A stretch of 64,000 nt of DNA from Winogradskyella immobilis. GTDB lineage: Bacteria > Bacteroidota > Bacteroidia > Flavobacteriales > Flavobacteriaceae. Position numbers and translations under genes: made by a program. This document shows positions 55,030-63,470 of the stretch, one piece after another (within the stretch, counting starts at the first letter, position 1; every line of letters starts with the position of its first letter). The stretch covers positions 1 through 64,000 of the forward strand of contig NZ_JAIQXX010000013.1 of the NCBI RefSeq assembly GCF_021887715.1. Reading direction: 5' to 3'. The notes under the pieces were generated by a model, which did no database searches, was not told where the DNA came from, and saw nothing but the letters and a program-made list of their open reading frames with translations.

Positions 55030-56331
55030 CTAAGTTATGCTATTATAAATATAACCTATAAGCACTACCAAAAGTGTGCCTGGAACGATCCATCTCAACC
55101 AAAATACAATGGCGTTGGTAAAACCATTCGATTTATTTTTAAAAAGTAGTTTTGTATAGTTTCCTTTTTTAGATCCCCACCACATACCAATTACGGCTAG
55201 CATACTTCCAAACACTTGCATTCCTGAGCCAAAGATGAGATCTAAAACACCAATAATTTCAGGATAAAATGCACTAGGCATTGCTAAAATAGCTTGTAAA
55301 ATTCCAAACGCAATGAGTAGTTTTCTTGTTGGAATTTTATTTCGAACCACACTAATTATAGGCACTTGAAAAGCCGCAATTAGCGATAAAAATGCAACTA
55401 AACTTAGTGCGATTAAAAACAGTGAACCTATCCAACGTCCTGCTGGTAGGGTTGAAAACAATTCTGGTAGAGTATTGAATATAAGTGATGGACCTGCGTT
55501 CATTTGCATGCCTAATACTAAAATACTAGGAACCAAAAATAAACTAACTAATAACGATGAACCTAAATCGCCTAAACTTGTAAGTATAGCTATACGCGGA
55601 ATGTCTTTTTCTTTTTCAATGAAGGCCGAATAAACGATTACAAAAGTTCCGCCAAGACCAATTGAAAAGAAGGCTTGTCCTAAAGCAGCAAAAACTTCAG
55701 TAGAACCAATAGCATCAAAGTTAGGTGTTAAAAACTGTTTTACATTTGTTAATGCATCGGGAAGTAACCACGCGTGTATGATTAAATACAAGATGACCAA
55801 AAGGAAAAATGGCATAATGATTTTTGATATCCTTTCAATGCCTTTTTTTAAGCCTTTATCAATTACAAATAACGAAATTACTATGAGTAATAATGTAATA
55901 CCATATTGTAGTGTACTATTGCCTAGTAGTTCTTGATGTTGTGCAGTAGTGCTATTCGAAAATCCTTTTACAATAGAAAACCCAGTACTAAAAAATACAT
56001 TCGCAACAACTACTGCATAGTAAGATCCTGCGATGGTAACCACACCAACAAATAAATAGCCTAATGCTTTACCAAAGCGATTTCCAAATAAAGACTCATA
56101 AGCAGTTAAGGTACCTTCGCCTGTTTTTTTACCTAAAGCCATTTCGGTGAGTAATGCAGGGAATGCTAAAACTAAAGTAAATCCTAAATAGAGTAATAAA
56201 AAAGCGCTTCCACCATAATTCCCCATCATATAAGGAAAGCGCCATACGTTACCTAAGCCTACAGCAACACCGACCATAGTTAATATAGCTCCCAATTGTG
56301 ATGAATACTTGTTTTTAGAAGAGCTCATCAA
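55030..56331 (-). CDS. Sodium-dependent NSS family transporter
   Basis: The 433-residue protein has 11-12 membrane helices and the LeuT-fold signatures: the helix 1 motif VGLGNVWRFPYMMGNYGGSAFLL-like stretch (VAVGLGNVWRFPYMM), EMALGKKTG, and the helix 6 region FFSIGLGGTFVIVYSAF. NSS proteins import amino acids or amines with sodium. It overlaps the cupin gene by four bases, so it is part of a cupin-transporter-oxygenase operon. Confidence 0.93.
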   Translation of the reverse strand: MMSSSKNKYSSQLGAILTMVGVAVGLGNVWRFPYMMGNYGGSAFLLLYLGFTLVLAFPALLTEMALGKKTGEGTLTAYESLFGNRFGKALGYLFVGVVTIAGSYYAVVVANVFFSTGFSIVKGFSNSTTAQHQELLGNSTLQYGITLLLIVISLFVIDKGLKKGIERISKIIMPFFLLVILYLIIHAWLLPDALTNVKQFLTPNFDAIGSTEVFAALGQAFFSIGLGGTFVIVYSAFIEKEKDIPRIAILTSLGDLGSSLLVSLFLVPSILVLGMQMNAGPSLIFNTLPELFSTLPAGRWIGSLFLIALSLVAFLSLIAAFQVPIISVVRNKIPTRKLLIAFGILQAILAMPSAFYPEIIGVLDLIFGSGMQVFGSMLAVIGMWWGSKKGNYTKLLFKNKSNGFTNAIVFWLRWIVPGTLLVVLIGYIYNSIT

Positions 56332-57419
56332 GAAGTAGTCGTTTTAAAATTTCCAGGTAAAGTGACTTCTAATAGTTCTAAATTTGATGAACATTGTAGC
56401 ATTTTATAATTTAAATGTGGTGGAATAACATAAGCGTCACCTCGGTTTAAGGCGTGCGTTTCATAGTTTTCTGCAACCAGTTGCATATTGCCTTCCATTA
56501 CAAAAGTGAACAAAATATCGGTGTCATGATTTGTATACCGTTGTTCGATAGCTGAGTTTAAAACACGAATGACGTTTACAGACGCTTTTTGCTTTGTAGC
56601 TTCATTAATACCAGTGTCACGATGCTCAAAACCAGAAATTCGCCAAGGTTTCCAAATGGCTTCAGCTGCTTTATGATGGCAAAAACGCTGCCCTTGAAAC
56701 TCTCTATTAGGATTATAAATACCATTAGGTAGTTCCATATCGTGATCTATAGTCGTCATATGATCTGAAGGCACACCAATTTCGATGACTTCTAAATTAT
56801 CGGAAGCTTCTAAAACACGATGTCTTATCTCAGGAGGTTGTGTGACACAATCACCAGCATTTAAGATAAAAGGCTCGCCTTGGTCTTCGTATACCAATTT
56901 CACCCAGCCTTTATAACAAAATATAAGTTGAAACCCTATGGTATGATAGTGGACTACATCAGGTACAGGACCACCATTGGGAATATTAATATGTGACGCA
57001 ATAATACTTCCTCCTAAACGATCTGGAATAAGATCGCGATACAACATACCAGCTCTACCAATAACCCAAGGATCACTATTAGTAAGTTTTCTAACTTCAA
57101 ATCTGTGTTGTGTATCTGGTGTTTGTAGTGCGTATGTTTTTGGTAAAATTTTAATTACTGTTCCATTTGGCGCAGTAAGTTCTTTATCAGAGAACTGTTC
57201 TGGCGTATCTGTTAAAAGGTGTAATGTAGGGGAATTACAATCTGCATATTTATCTAAACGGATTTGTATTCCATGGCCAGACATAATTGCTACCGCAGGA
57301 TCATCTGATGGAAAAATTTGATTGAGTTGAAACCCTAGACTTGTAAAATAATCCATGTCTTTGGTCAACTCTTGACTAGATAATACCAGTTGGGCTTGCG
57401 TTTGGTTTTGGTTGCTCAC
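56328..57419 (-). CDS. Fusion of a VOC/glyoxalase-like domain with two cupin domains
   Basis: The 363-residue protein begins with a glyoxalase-like half-domain (LVLSSQELTKDMDYFTSLGFQ, VAIMSGHGIQIRL). Two cupins follow: VVHYHTIGFQLIFCYKGWVKL with NAGDCVTQPPEIRHRV, and NHDTDILFTFVMEGNMQLV with LNRGDAYVIPPHL. The first cupin keeps His residues of a metal site; the second has fewer. This domain order suggests an enzyme or sensor acting on a small molecule, possibly a ring-cleaving dioxygenase. It starts the operon with the NSS transporter. Confidence 0.75.
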   Translation of the reverse strand: MSNQNQTQAQLVLSSQELTKDMDYFTSLGFQLNQIFPSDDPAVAIMSGHGIQIRLDKYADCNSPTLHLLTDTPEQFSDKELTAPNGTVIKILPKTYALQTPDTQHRFEVRKLTNSDPWVIGRAGMLYRDLIPDRLGGSIIASHINIPNGGPVPDVVHYHTIGFQLIFCYKGWVKLVYEDQGEPFILNAGDCVTQPPEIRHRVLEASDNLEVIEIGVPSDHMTTIDHDMELPNGIYNPNREFQGQRFCHHKAAEAIWKPWRISGFEHRDTGINEATKQKASVNVIRVLNSAIEQRYTNHDTDILFTFVMEGNMQLVAENYETHALNRGDAYVIPPHLNYKMLQCSSNLELLEVTLPGNFKTTTS

Positions 57420-57442
57420 AGTTTATTTTAAATCGAAGATAC

Positions 57443-57473
57443 AAAAAACGCCCTGAATAGTCAGAGCGTTTTT
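57443..57473 (-). terminator. Terminator of the BNR-repeat gene
   Basis: A stem with one mismatch (AAAACGC-C-CTGA against TCAG-A-GCGTTTT, ATAG loop) is followed on the minus strand by TTTTTTG. It lies between the stop at 57494 and the start of the cupin gene at 57419. Confidence 0.75.
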
Positions 57474-57493
57474 GTTTAGAATAGGTTTAATAT

Positions 57494-60400
57494 TTAATCA
57501 ATACCAAAGGTTTTGGTTTCTTTAAAAGGATCTGTTTTAATTCCTTTCATAGATTCTTGGTAGGTTTTCCATTTGTCGTTAAAGAACGTATTGGTTTCAC
57601 CTAAAAGTGCATTTAGTGCGTCTTTAGCATGCTTAATTAAAGTAGTTTCTGTAGAGGTTAATCCTGTTTGACTATTACGCACATAGCCAGATGCTAAACC
57701 TAAGCGTTGCATTGGAGTAACTTCAGGGTTTCTAGTGATACCTTGACGTCTATCTATTTTACCAACATATTTATCTATTAAGCTATCTATAGCTTTTACA
57801 ATAGTTTTAGAATCTTTAATTTGTTCTTTATAAGCTTTCTTATCTAACTTAGATAGATCACTTTGATATTTGCTAGCAATATTTTTACTTTCTATAAGTT
57901 GCTTAACAGCATCTGCAGCAGTTTGAGACATTTTCTCTAATTCTTTGGATGTTGCATAAACTTCGTCAATATTCTTTTGAGAGACATTAAGACGAGGATC
58001 GGAAGCTACAGTAACCGTAGTTTCTGATGTTTGATCTCCATAATGTAAAACAGCTCTATAATTTCCTGGTTTTACAGAAACACCACTTGGCTCAAAACGA
58101 CGAGTTCTTATACGACGTGATGGACGATCTCCACCAGCTTCATCCATAAACCATGTCCATTTATGGACACCGTTTTCTTTTGGAGCTTTACGTTTTAGAG
58201 TTCTAATTAAACGTGAACCATCATATAATTTAAGCGTTAAAGAATCCCATTTTACTTTAGCTTCACTTTTTTCAGCATCATCTTCTGTATTGTCGTCTTT
58301 TTTAGTATCTGCTTTAGATTTCTTTGGCTGATCTTTTTTATTAAATACATAAGAAAAAATAGCTCCGCTTGGTCTGTTTTCTCCTTGGTATAAGGCGTCA
58401 GCACCAAAACGACTACCAGTTGGTTGTATGTATGCAGCTTGGTAAGCTGTTGGAGGATCAAATAAATTAATACGTGATGCCATTACAGATTTATTTTTAG
58501 CCATAGCACGTAGTGGTCTAATATCATCTAAAACCCATGCAGCTCTACCAAATGTTCCAATCACTAAATCGTGTTCACGTGGGTGAATTACTAAATCTTT
58601 TACAGATGTTGTTGGGAAACCTTCTGTCCATTTCGTCCATTTTCCTCCAGCGTTTAAGGATACATATAAGCCGTCGTCAGTTCCTAAAAACATTAAATTA
58701 GGCTCTTCAATATCTTCTACAATAGCTAATGTATAGCTTTGTACGTCATTAGCATCAACGATACGAGTCCATGTTTTTCCATAATCACGTGTTCTATAAG
58801 CATAAGGCGTATAGTTAAAACGTCTATAATCATTAGCAATTAAAAGTGCTTCACCTTTATTTTTATTAGATGCTTTAATTTGTGCTATCCAACTTCCTGT
58901 GGGTAGACCTTTAATATTTTTAGATACATCTGTCCAAGTATTACCTCCATTAGTGGTATAATGTACACGTCCATCATCAGAACCAACCCAAATCATATCT
59001 CTTTCTACAGGCGATGGTTCTATAACTAATAATGTGGTATGGTTTTCTGCTCCAGTAGCATCCATAGTTAATCCACCACTTTCAGCTTGTTTTTGTTTTT
59101 CAGGATCGTTAGTCGTTAAATCTGGTGAGATCACAGTCCATGTTTCTCCTTTATCCGTTGATTTATGAACAAATTGACTACCAAAGTATACGGTAGAATT
59201 GTTAAATGGATCTTGCCCAATAGCGGCATTCCAGTTAAAACGTAAACGCACGTCTGGATCTGGATGTGTTGGTCTTATGCCATAGCTATTACCAGTTTCA
59301 GAATCGTAACGACTTACATTACCTTGTTGACTCATCGCATAGCCATAACGCGAATCATCTCTGTCAGGAACCACATCAAAACCATCGCCAAAAGCAATCT
59401 CTTGCCAGTAAGAGCTACGAATACCTTGTGCTTTCCATACATATGCAGGCCCTTTCCAAGACCCATTATCTTGCATACCTCCATAAACGTTATAAGGATA
59501 TTCATTATCTACACTAATATGATAAAATTGAGCTACAGGAATGTTACCTATAAAACGCCAAGTTTTACCACCATCTCTTGTAATGTTTAATCCACCATCA
59601 TTACCATCAATCATAAAGTTACCATCGTTTGGATGTATCCACCACGCATGATGATCTGGATGCACTCCGTTATCTACTCCATAAGCAGGCATCAATTGTC
59701 TAAAATTACGTCCACCATCTTCAGAAACATTGACATATGTAAATACTGAGAATACACGATTTTCGTTTTGTGGATCAACGTAAATCTCAGAATAATAGAA
59801 TGGGCGATTACCAATATCATTTTTATCATTAATCATTCTCCATGTAAAACCGCCATCCTCACTTTTATAGAGTGCATTCTTTTTAGCTTCTACTAAAGCA
59901 TAAATAATGTTGGGTTTATTTGGTGCAATTGCAATACCAATTCTGCCTAGATTCCCTTTAGGAAAGCCTTTTTCGTCAGTAATTTTTTTCCAAGTTTCAC
60001 CACCATCGTGGGTGATATGTAAACCAGAACCTTTTCCACCAGAATTAAAGAACCATGGATCGCGTTTATGCTCCCACATTGCAGCAATTAGTTTATTAGG
60101 ATTTGTTGGATCCATTACCAAATCTGCAACTCCAGTTTTATTATTAGCAAATAAAATTTTCTTCCACGTTTTTCCGCCATCGGTAGTTTTAAAAACACCA
60201 CGCTCAGGATGCTCACCCCAAGGAGAACCTATAGCACCAACATAAACCACATTCGGGTTGGTAGGGTCTACAATAATTCTATGAATGTGTCTGGTCTTCT
60301 CAAGTCCCATAGATTTCCATGTCTTACCACCATCTAGCGATTTATAGACGCCATAGCCACCGTTAAGTGAGTTACGTGGATTTCCTTCTCCTGTACCAAC

Positions 60401-60703
60401 CCAAATGACACTTGGGTTAGATTGCTGAATTTCTACAGCACCGATAGAAGCGGTTAACTCTTCTTCAAAAACAGGGTCCCATTTTATACCACCAGAGGTA
60501 GATTTCCATAAGCCACCAGAAGCCGTGCCAGCATACATTACATCTGGATTATTTGTAACAACATCTATTGCTGTAACACGCCCAGACATTCCTCCAGGGC
60601 CAATACTTCTAGGTGCCATGTTTTTTACAAGGTCCATTGAAAATTCTTGTGCAGAAAGTAGCGATATGCAGAATAGCATAGCTACAGTGAAAAATTTATT
60701 CAT
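57494..60703 (-). CDS. Large secreted BNR/sortilin-like beta-propeller protein
   Basis: The 1069-residue protein has a signal peptide (VAMLFCISLLSAQ) and many BNR/VPS10-type Asp-box repeats, for example YKSLDGGKTWKSM, FKTTDGGKTWKKI, YKSEDGGFTWRMI, NITRDGGKTWRFI, YTTNGGNTWTDV and YRTRDYGKTWTRI. They probably make two seven-bladed propellers up to about residue 750. A lysine/acid-rich linker and a helical C-terminal region follow. It is often annotated as a glycosyl hydrolase, but no sialidase arginine triad is evident, so that label is doubtful. Confidence 0.88.
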   Translation of the reverse strand: MNKFFTVAMLFCISLLSAQEFSMDLVKNMAPRSIGPGGMSGRVTAIDVVTNNPDVMYAGTASGGLWKSTSGGIKWDPVFEEELTASIGAVEIQQSNPSVIWVGTGEGNPRNSLNGGYGVYKSLDGGKTWKSMGLEKTRHIHRIIVDPTNPNVVYVGAIGSPWGEHPERGVFKTTDGGKTWKKILFANNKTGVADLVMDPTNPNKLIAAMWEHKRDPWFFNSGGKGSGLHITHDGGETWKKITDEKGFPKGNLGRIGIAIAPNKPNIIYALVEAKKNALYKSEDGGFTWRMINDKNDIGNRPFYYSEIYVDPQNENRVFSVFTYVNVSEDGGRNFRQLMPAYGVDNGVHPDHHAWWIHPNDGNFMIDGNDGGLNITRDGGKTWRFIGNIPVAQFYHISVDNEYPYNVYGGMQDNGSWKGPAYVWKAQGIRSSYWQEIAFGDGFDVVPDRDDSRYGYAMSQQGNVSRYDSETGNSYGIRPTHPDPDVRLRFNWNAAIGQDPFNNSTVYFGSQFVHKSTDKGETWTVISPDLTTNDPEKQKQAESGGLTMDATGAENHTTLLVIEPSPVERDMIWVGSDDGRVHYTTNGGNTWTDVSKNIKGLPTGSWIAQIKASNKNKGEALLIANDYRRFNYTPYAYRTRDYGKTWTRIVDANDVQSYTLAIVEDIEEPNLMFLGTDDGLYVSLNAGGKWTKWTEGFPTTSVKDLVIHPREHDLVIGTFGRAAWVLDDIRPLRAMAKNKSVMASRINLFDPPTAYQAAYIQPTGSRFGADALYQGENRPSGAIFSYVFNKKDQPKKSKADTKKDDNTEDDAEKSEAKVKWDSLTLKLYDGSRLIRTLKRKAPKENGVHKWTWFMDEAGGDRPSRRIRTRRFEPSGVSVKPGNYRAVLHYGDQTSETTVTVASDPRLNVSQKNIDEVYATSKELEKMSQTAADAVKQLIESKNIASKYQSDLSKLDKKAYKEQIKDSKTIVKAIDSLIDKYVGKIDRRQGITRNPEVTPMQRLGLASGYVRNSQTGLTSTETTLIKHAKDALNALLGETNTFFNDKWKTYQESMKGIKTDPFKETKTFGID

Positions 60704-60801
60704 TTTTTAAGGGTTAGTTAAGTAATGCCTAAAATTAGTAAAAACTTAACATACTATTCTTAAAGCTGTGTTAATGATATTTGATGATATAAAACTCAAT
60801 T

Positions 60802-62118
60802 TTATTGAGAATTAATTAAGTCAAGAATTTGTTTTTCTTTTATAATGGTTTCTTCCTCTTTGATAGATAAATTTACAGTCTGTTTTGATCCTTTAGAGAA
60901 AAAAGAATTAGTGTCATTAGAACTAAAAAGTGATTCTATATGGGGCATAAATCCACAGCATAATAAAGGTTTATCTTTCCAGTAATCATTATTGTATTGA
61001 TTGAGTTTTTCAGAGGCAATAAAGAGGTTTCTATTTGAGAAAAAATTATTATCTATGTCAAACCTAGTATTTACATCCGAAAATGTAAGTAGTCCTTTTT
61101 GATAAATGGTATTTTTATTACTATAAGAATGATCTATACCATAGGCTATTTTTTTATAATAAATGAATTCTTCAATAGTATTGTAGTCTATTTTAAATAT
61201 AACATCCCAACCTTCAGAACTTAATTCTTGACCCCTCCTAAAGAGTGCGGTAGTTTTTACAATATTAAAATTCTTTTTTTTGACTATGATCTGTCCATTA
61301 ATGGAATTAAAATCCCTCCCTATAATTTTTATATTATCTTCTTTAGAATAATAATTTATGACATAACAATCTTCATTATTTATAGTGGTTACCTCTTCTA
61401 ATTGAAAATTAAAAAGTTTATTGCCTTTTTTACTCAGAGGATGCCTTAATTCAAAGAACCTGAAGATACCTTTAAATGCATTTGAAAATAAAATCATTCC
61501 TAAATGACTTATATCCTTCTCATTATTACCGGTAGCTAAATTTTCTTTTGTTCGTCTTACTTGTTTTGGGATTAGAACAGGGTGACTCCATACGTCTTTA
61601 TTTTTACCTAATAATATCATGTCTCCATCAATTTCAATAAATGATGAGAGCGAATCATTAAAGTTGAGAAATTGCTTAAAATTAGTTTTAGTTAAATAAG
61701 GATCTTCTTTAAAGTTATTTTCAAAAGCTTTTACACTATTTTTTAAAATTTCTTTTATATATATCGGTTTTGAAGCCACTAATAAAACTTCTTCAAGCTC
61801 ATAAGGTTTTCGTTCAAGTAACACTATAGGTTTGTCCTTAAGTTTAATAGAGTCAACTGTTTTACTTTTATATCCATTTTGTATAAAAGTTATCTTATTA
61901 GGTATTTGGAGAGTTTCTTTTATTAAAAAGATACCATTTCCATTTGTATAACCTATTATTTCATTATTTGAAACTAATGTTACGTATGGAATAGGATCTT
62001 TAGTCTCTGATTCTATTACTTTGATTGATAATGGAGTCGTCTGAGCAGATAGAGATAACCCAAAAAGGAAAGATAGTGCAAGGATATATTTTTTTAAAAT
62101 TGTAGTGTTTAGCGACAT
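60802..62118 (-). CDS. Exported protein with carboxypeptidase-regulatory-like domain
   Basis: The 438-residue protein has a signal peptide (ILALSFLFGLSLSAQ). A CarbopepD_reg-2-like beta-sandwich spans residues 28-105 (IKVIESETKDPIPYVTLVS, YTNGNGIFLIK, YELEEVLLVASKP). A long mixed domain follows, of a type found in many Bacteroidota outer-membrane-associated proteins (DUF5686-like in outline, not certain). A potential Cys pair, LLCCGFMP, lies near the C-terminus. No TonB plug is present. Function is unknown. Confidence 0.75.
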   Translation of the reverse strand: MSLNTTILKKYILALSFLFGLSLSAQTTPLSIKVIESETKDPIPYVTLVSNNEIIGYTNGNGIFLIKETLQIPNKITFIQNGYKSKTVDSIKLKDKPIVLLERKPYELEEVLLVASKPIYIKEILKNSVKAFENNFKEDPYLTKTNFKQFLNFNDSLSSFIEIDGDMILLGKNKDVWSHPVLIPKQVRRTKENLATGNNEKDISHLGMILFSNAFKGIFRFFELRHPLSKKGNKLFNFQLEEVTTINNEDCYVINYYSKEDNIKIIGRDFNSINGQIIVKKKNFNIVKTTALFRRGQELSSEGWDVIFKIDYNTIEEFIYYKKIAYGIDHSYSNKNTIYQKGLLTFSDVNTRFDIDNNFFSNRNLFIASEKLNQYNNDYWKDKPLLCCGFMPHIESLFSSNDTNSFFSKGSKQTVNLSIKEEETIIKEKQILDLINSQ

Positions 62119-62227
62119 AATAATTATAGTTGAAAATAAATCTAGAAAATATATTTATTTATAAGTCTTAATGTGTTGTTAAGTTATTTAAAAACTATCT
62201 TTTAAATAAAAATTATAGTATTTTTAT

Positions 62228-63364
62228 ATGGCAATGAAAGAAAAATATAATAAATCGGGCTTTGTATTCAAAACCTACGAAGCTCCATATCAATCTCCTT
62301 TTGATAAACTTTTTGAAATTTTTAAAGAGCTAATTACTTATACTTCTGGTGATTTTGATGAAGCTATAGATTGGCTACGTCAATTAGATAAAGAGTATAA
62401 CTTAACTACTCCTGAATATACTATTGAAGATTTCATTGAAGATTTAAAAAATAAAGGGTATATCCGTGAAGAGATAGATCCTAATGGCACTGGAGAAGGA
62501 GATATAACCATAACAGCAAAAACAGAGCGTGCTATACGTCAACAAGCTTTAGATCATATTTTTGGTAAAATAAAGCGTAGTGGTTCTGGGAATCATAAAA
62601 GTAAGGGAGTTGGTCTGGGAGATGAACATACAGGTGATTTTAGAGCTTACCAATTTGGGGATGCTTTAGATAAAGTATCTATGACCGAAAGCTTACGCAA
62701 TGCACAAATTAACCATGGGGTTGGTGATTTTAATTTAACGGAAGACGATTTGGTTGTAGAAGAAACACTACATAAAAGCCAAATGAGTACGGTGTTAATG
62801 ATAGATATTAGCCATAGTATGATTCTTTATGGTGAAGACCGAATTACACCTGCTAAAAAAGTAGCTATGGCATTAGCAGAATTAATCACCACACGTTACC
62901 CAAAAGACACTTTAGAAATTTTAGTATTTGGCAATGATGCATGGCCGATTAAGATTAAAGATTTACCTTATTTGAAAGTAGGTCCTTATCATACCAATAC
63001 GGTTGCAGGTTTGCGTTTAGCGATGGATATGTTGCGCAGAAAGCGAAATACCAACAAACAGATTTTTATGATTACAGATGGTAAACCAAGTTGTCTGCGT
63101 TTACCTGATGGTCAATATTATAAAAACAGTAATGGTTTAGATCCTTACATAACTAATAAATGTTACGCCATGGCGCAACAAGCGAGACGTTTGCACATCC
63201 CAATTACTACATTTATGATTGCAGAAGATCCGTATTTAATGCGATTTATTAGAGAGTTTACACAAGCTAATAGAGGCAAAGCGTTTTATACAGGATTGAA
63301 AGGTTTGGGTGAAATGATTTTTGAAGATTACGAAAACAATAGAAAAAAAAGTATTAAAGGATAA
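62228..63364 (+). CDS. VWA domain protein
   Basis: The 378-residue protein has an N-terminal helical region with DEAIDWLRQLDKEYN, a linker of charged residues, and a VWA domain from about residue 187. The metal-adhesion site D193-I-S195-H-S197 is intact (VLMIDISHSM), with later elements ITDGKP and FMIAEDPYLMRF. It is paired with the AAA+ ATPase that follows, as in Mg-chelatase-like or MoxR-VWA systems. A REP-like element lies in the 106-base gap between the two. Confidence 0.88.
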   Translation: MAMKEKYNKSGFVFKTYEAPYQSPFDKLFEIFKELITYTSGDFDEAIDWLRQLDKEYNLTTPEYTIEDFIEDLKNKGYIREEIDPNGTGEGDITITAKTERAIRQQALDHIFGKIKRSGSGNHKSKGVGLGDEHTGDFRAYQFGDALDKVSMTESLRNAQINHGVGDFNLTEDDLVVEETLHKSQMSTVLMIDISHSMILYGEDRITPAKKVAMALAELITTRYPKDTLEILVFGNDAWPIKIKDLPYLKVGPYHTNTVAGLRLAMDMLRRKRNTNKQIFMITDGKPSCLRLPDGQYYKNSNGLDPYITNKCYAMAQQARRLHIPITTFMIAEDPYLMRFIREFTQANRGKAFYTGLKGLGEMIFEDYENNRKKSIKG

Positions 63365-63373
63365 AAGCCCCAT

Positions 63374-63470
63374 CTAACTTCCCCAAAGGGGAAGAACCTA
63401 TAATAAAAACATTAAAAAAGAAAACACTAAAACAATTCTCTTTCCTATGGAAAGGGCTAGGGAAAGGCAT
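63374..63470. repeat. REP-like intergenic element with two hairpins
   Basis: Two inverted repeats, CTTCCCC-AAA-GGGGAAG (63378-63394) and CTTTCC-TAT-GGAAAG (63440-63454), are followed by GGCTAGGGAAAGG. The layout resembles the C-rich/G-rich intergenic repeats frequent in Flavobacteriaceae. It ends directly at the start codon of the ATPase gene. Confidence 0.6.

Noticed and set aside
59264..59590. Overlapping open frames opposite the BNR gene
   Set aside because: Both lie inside a well-supported 1069-codon gene and have no recognisable protein features.
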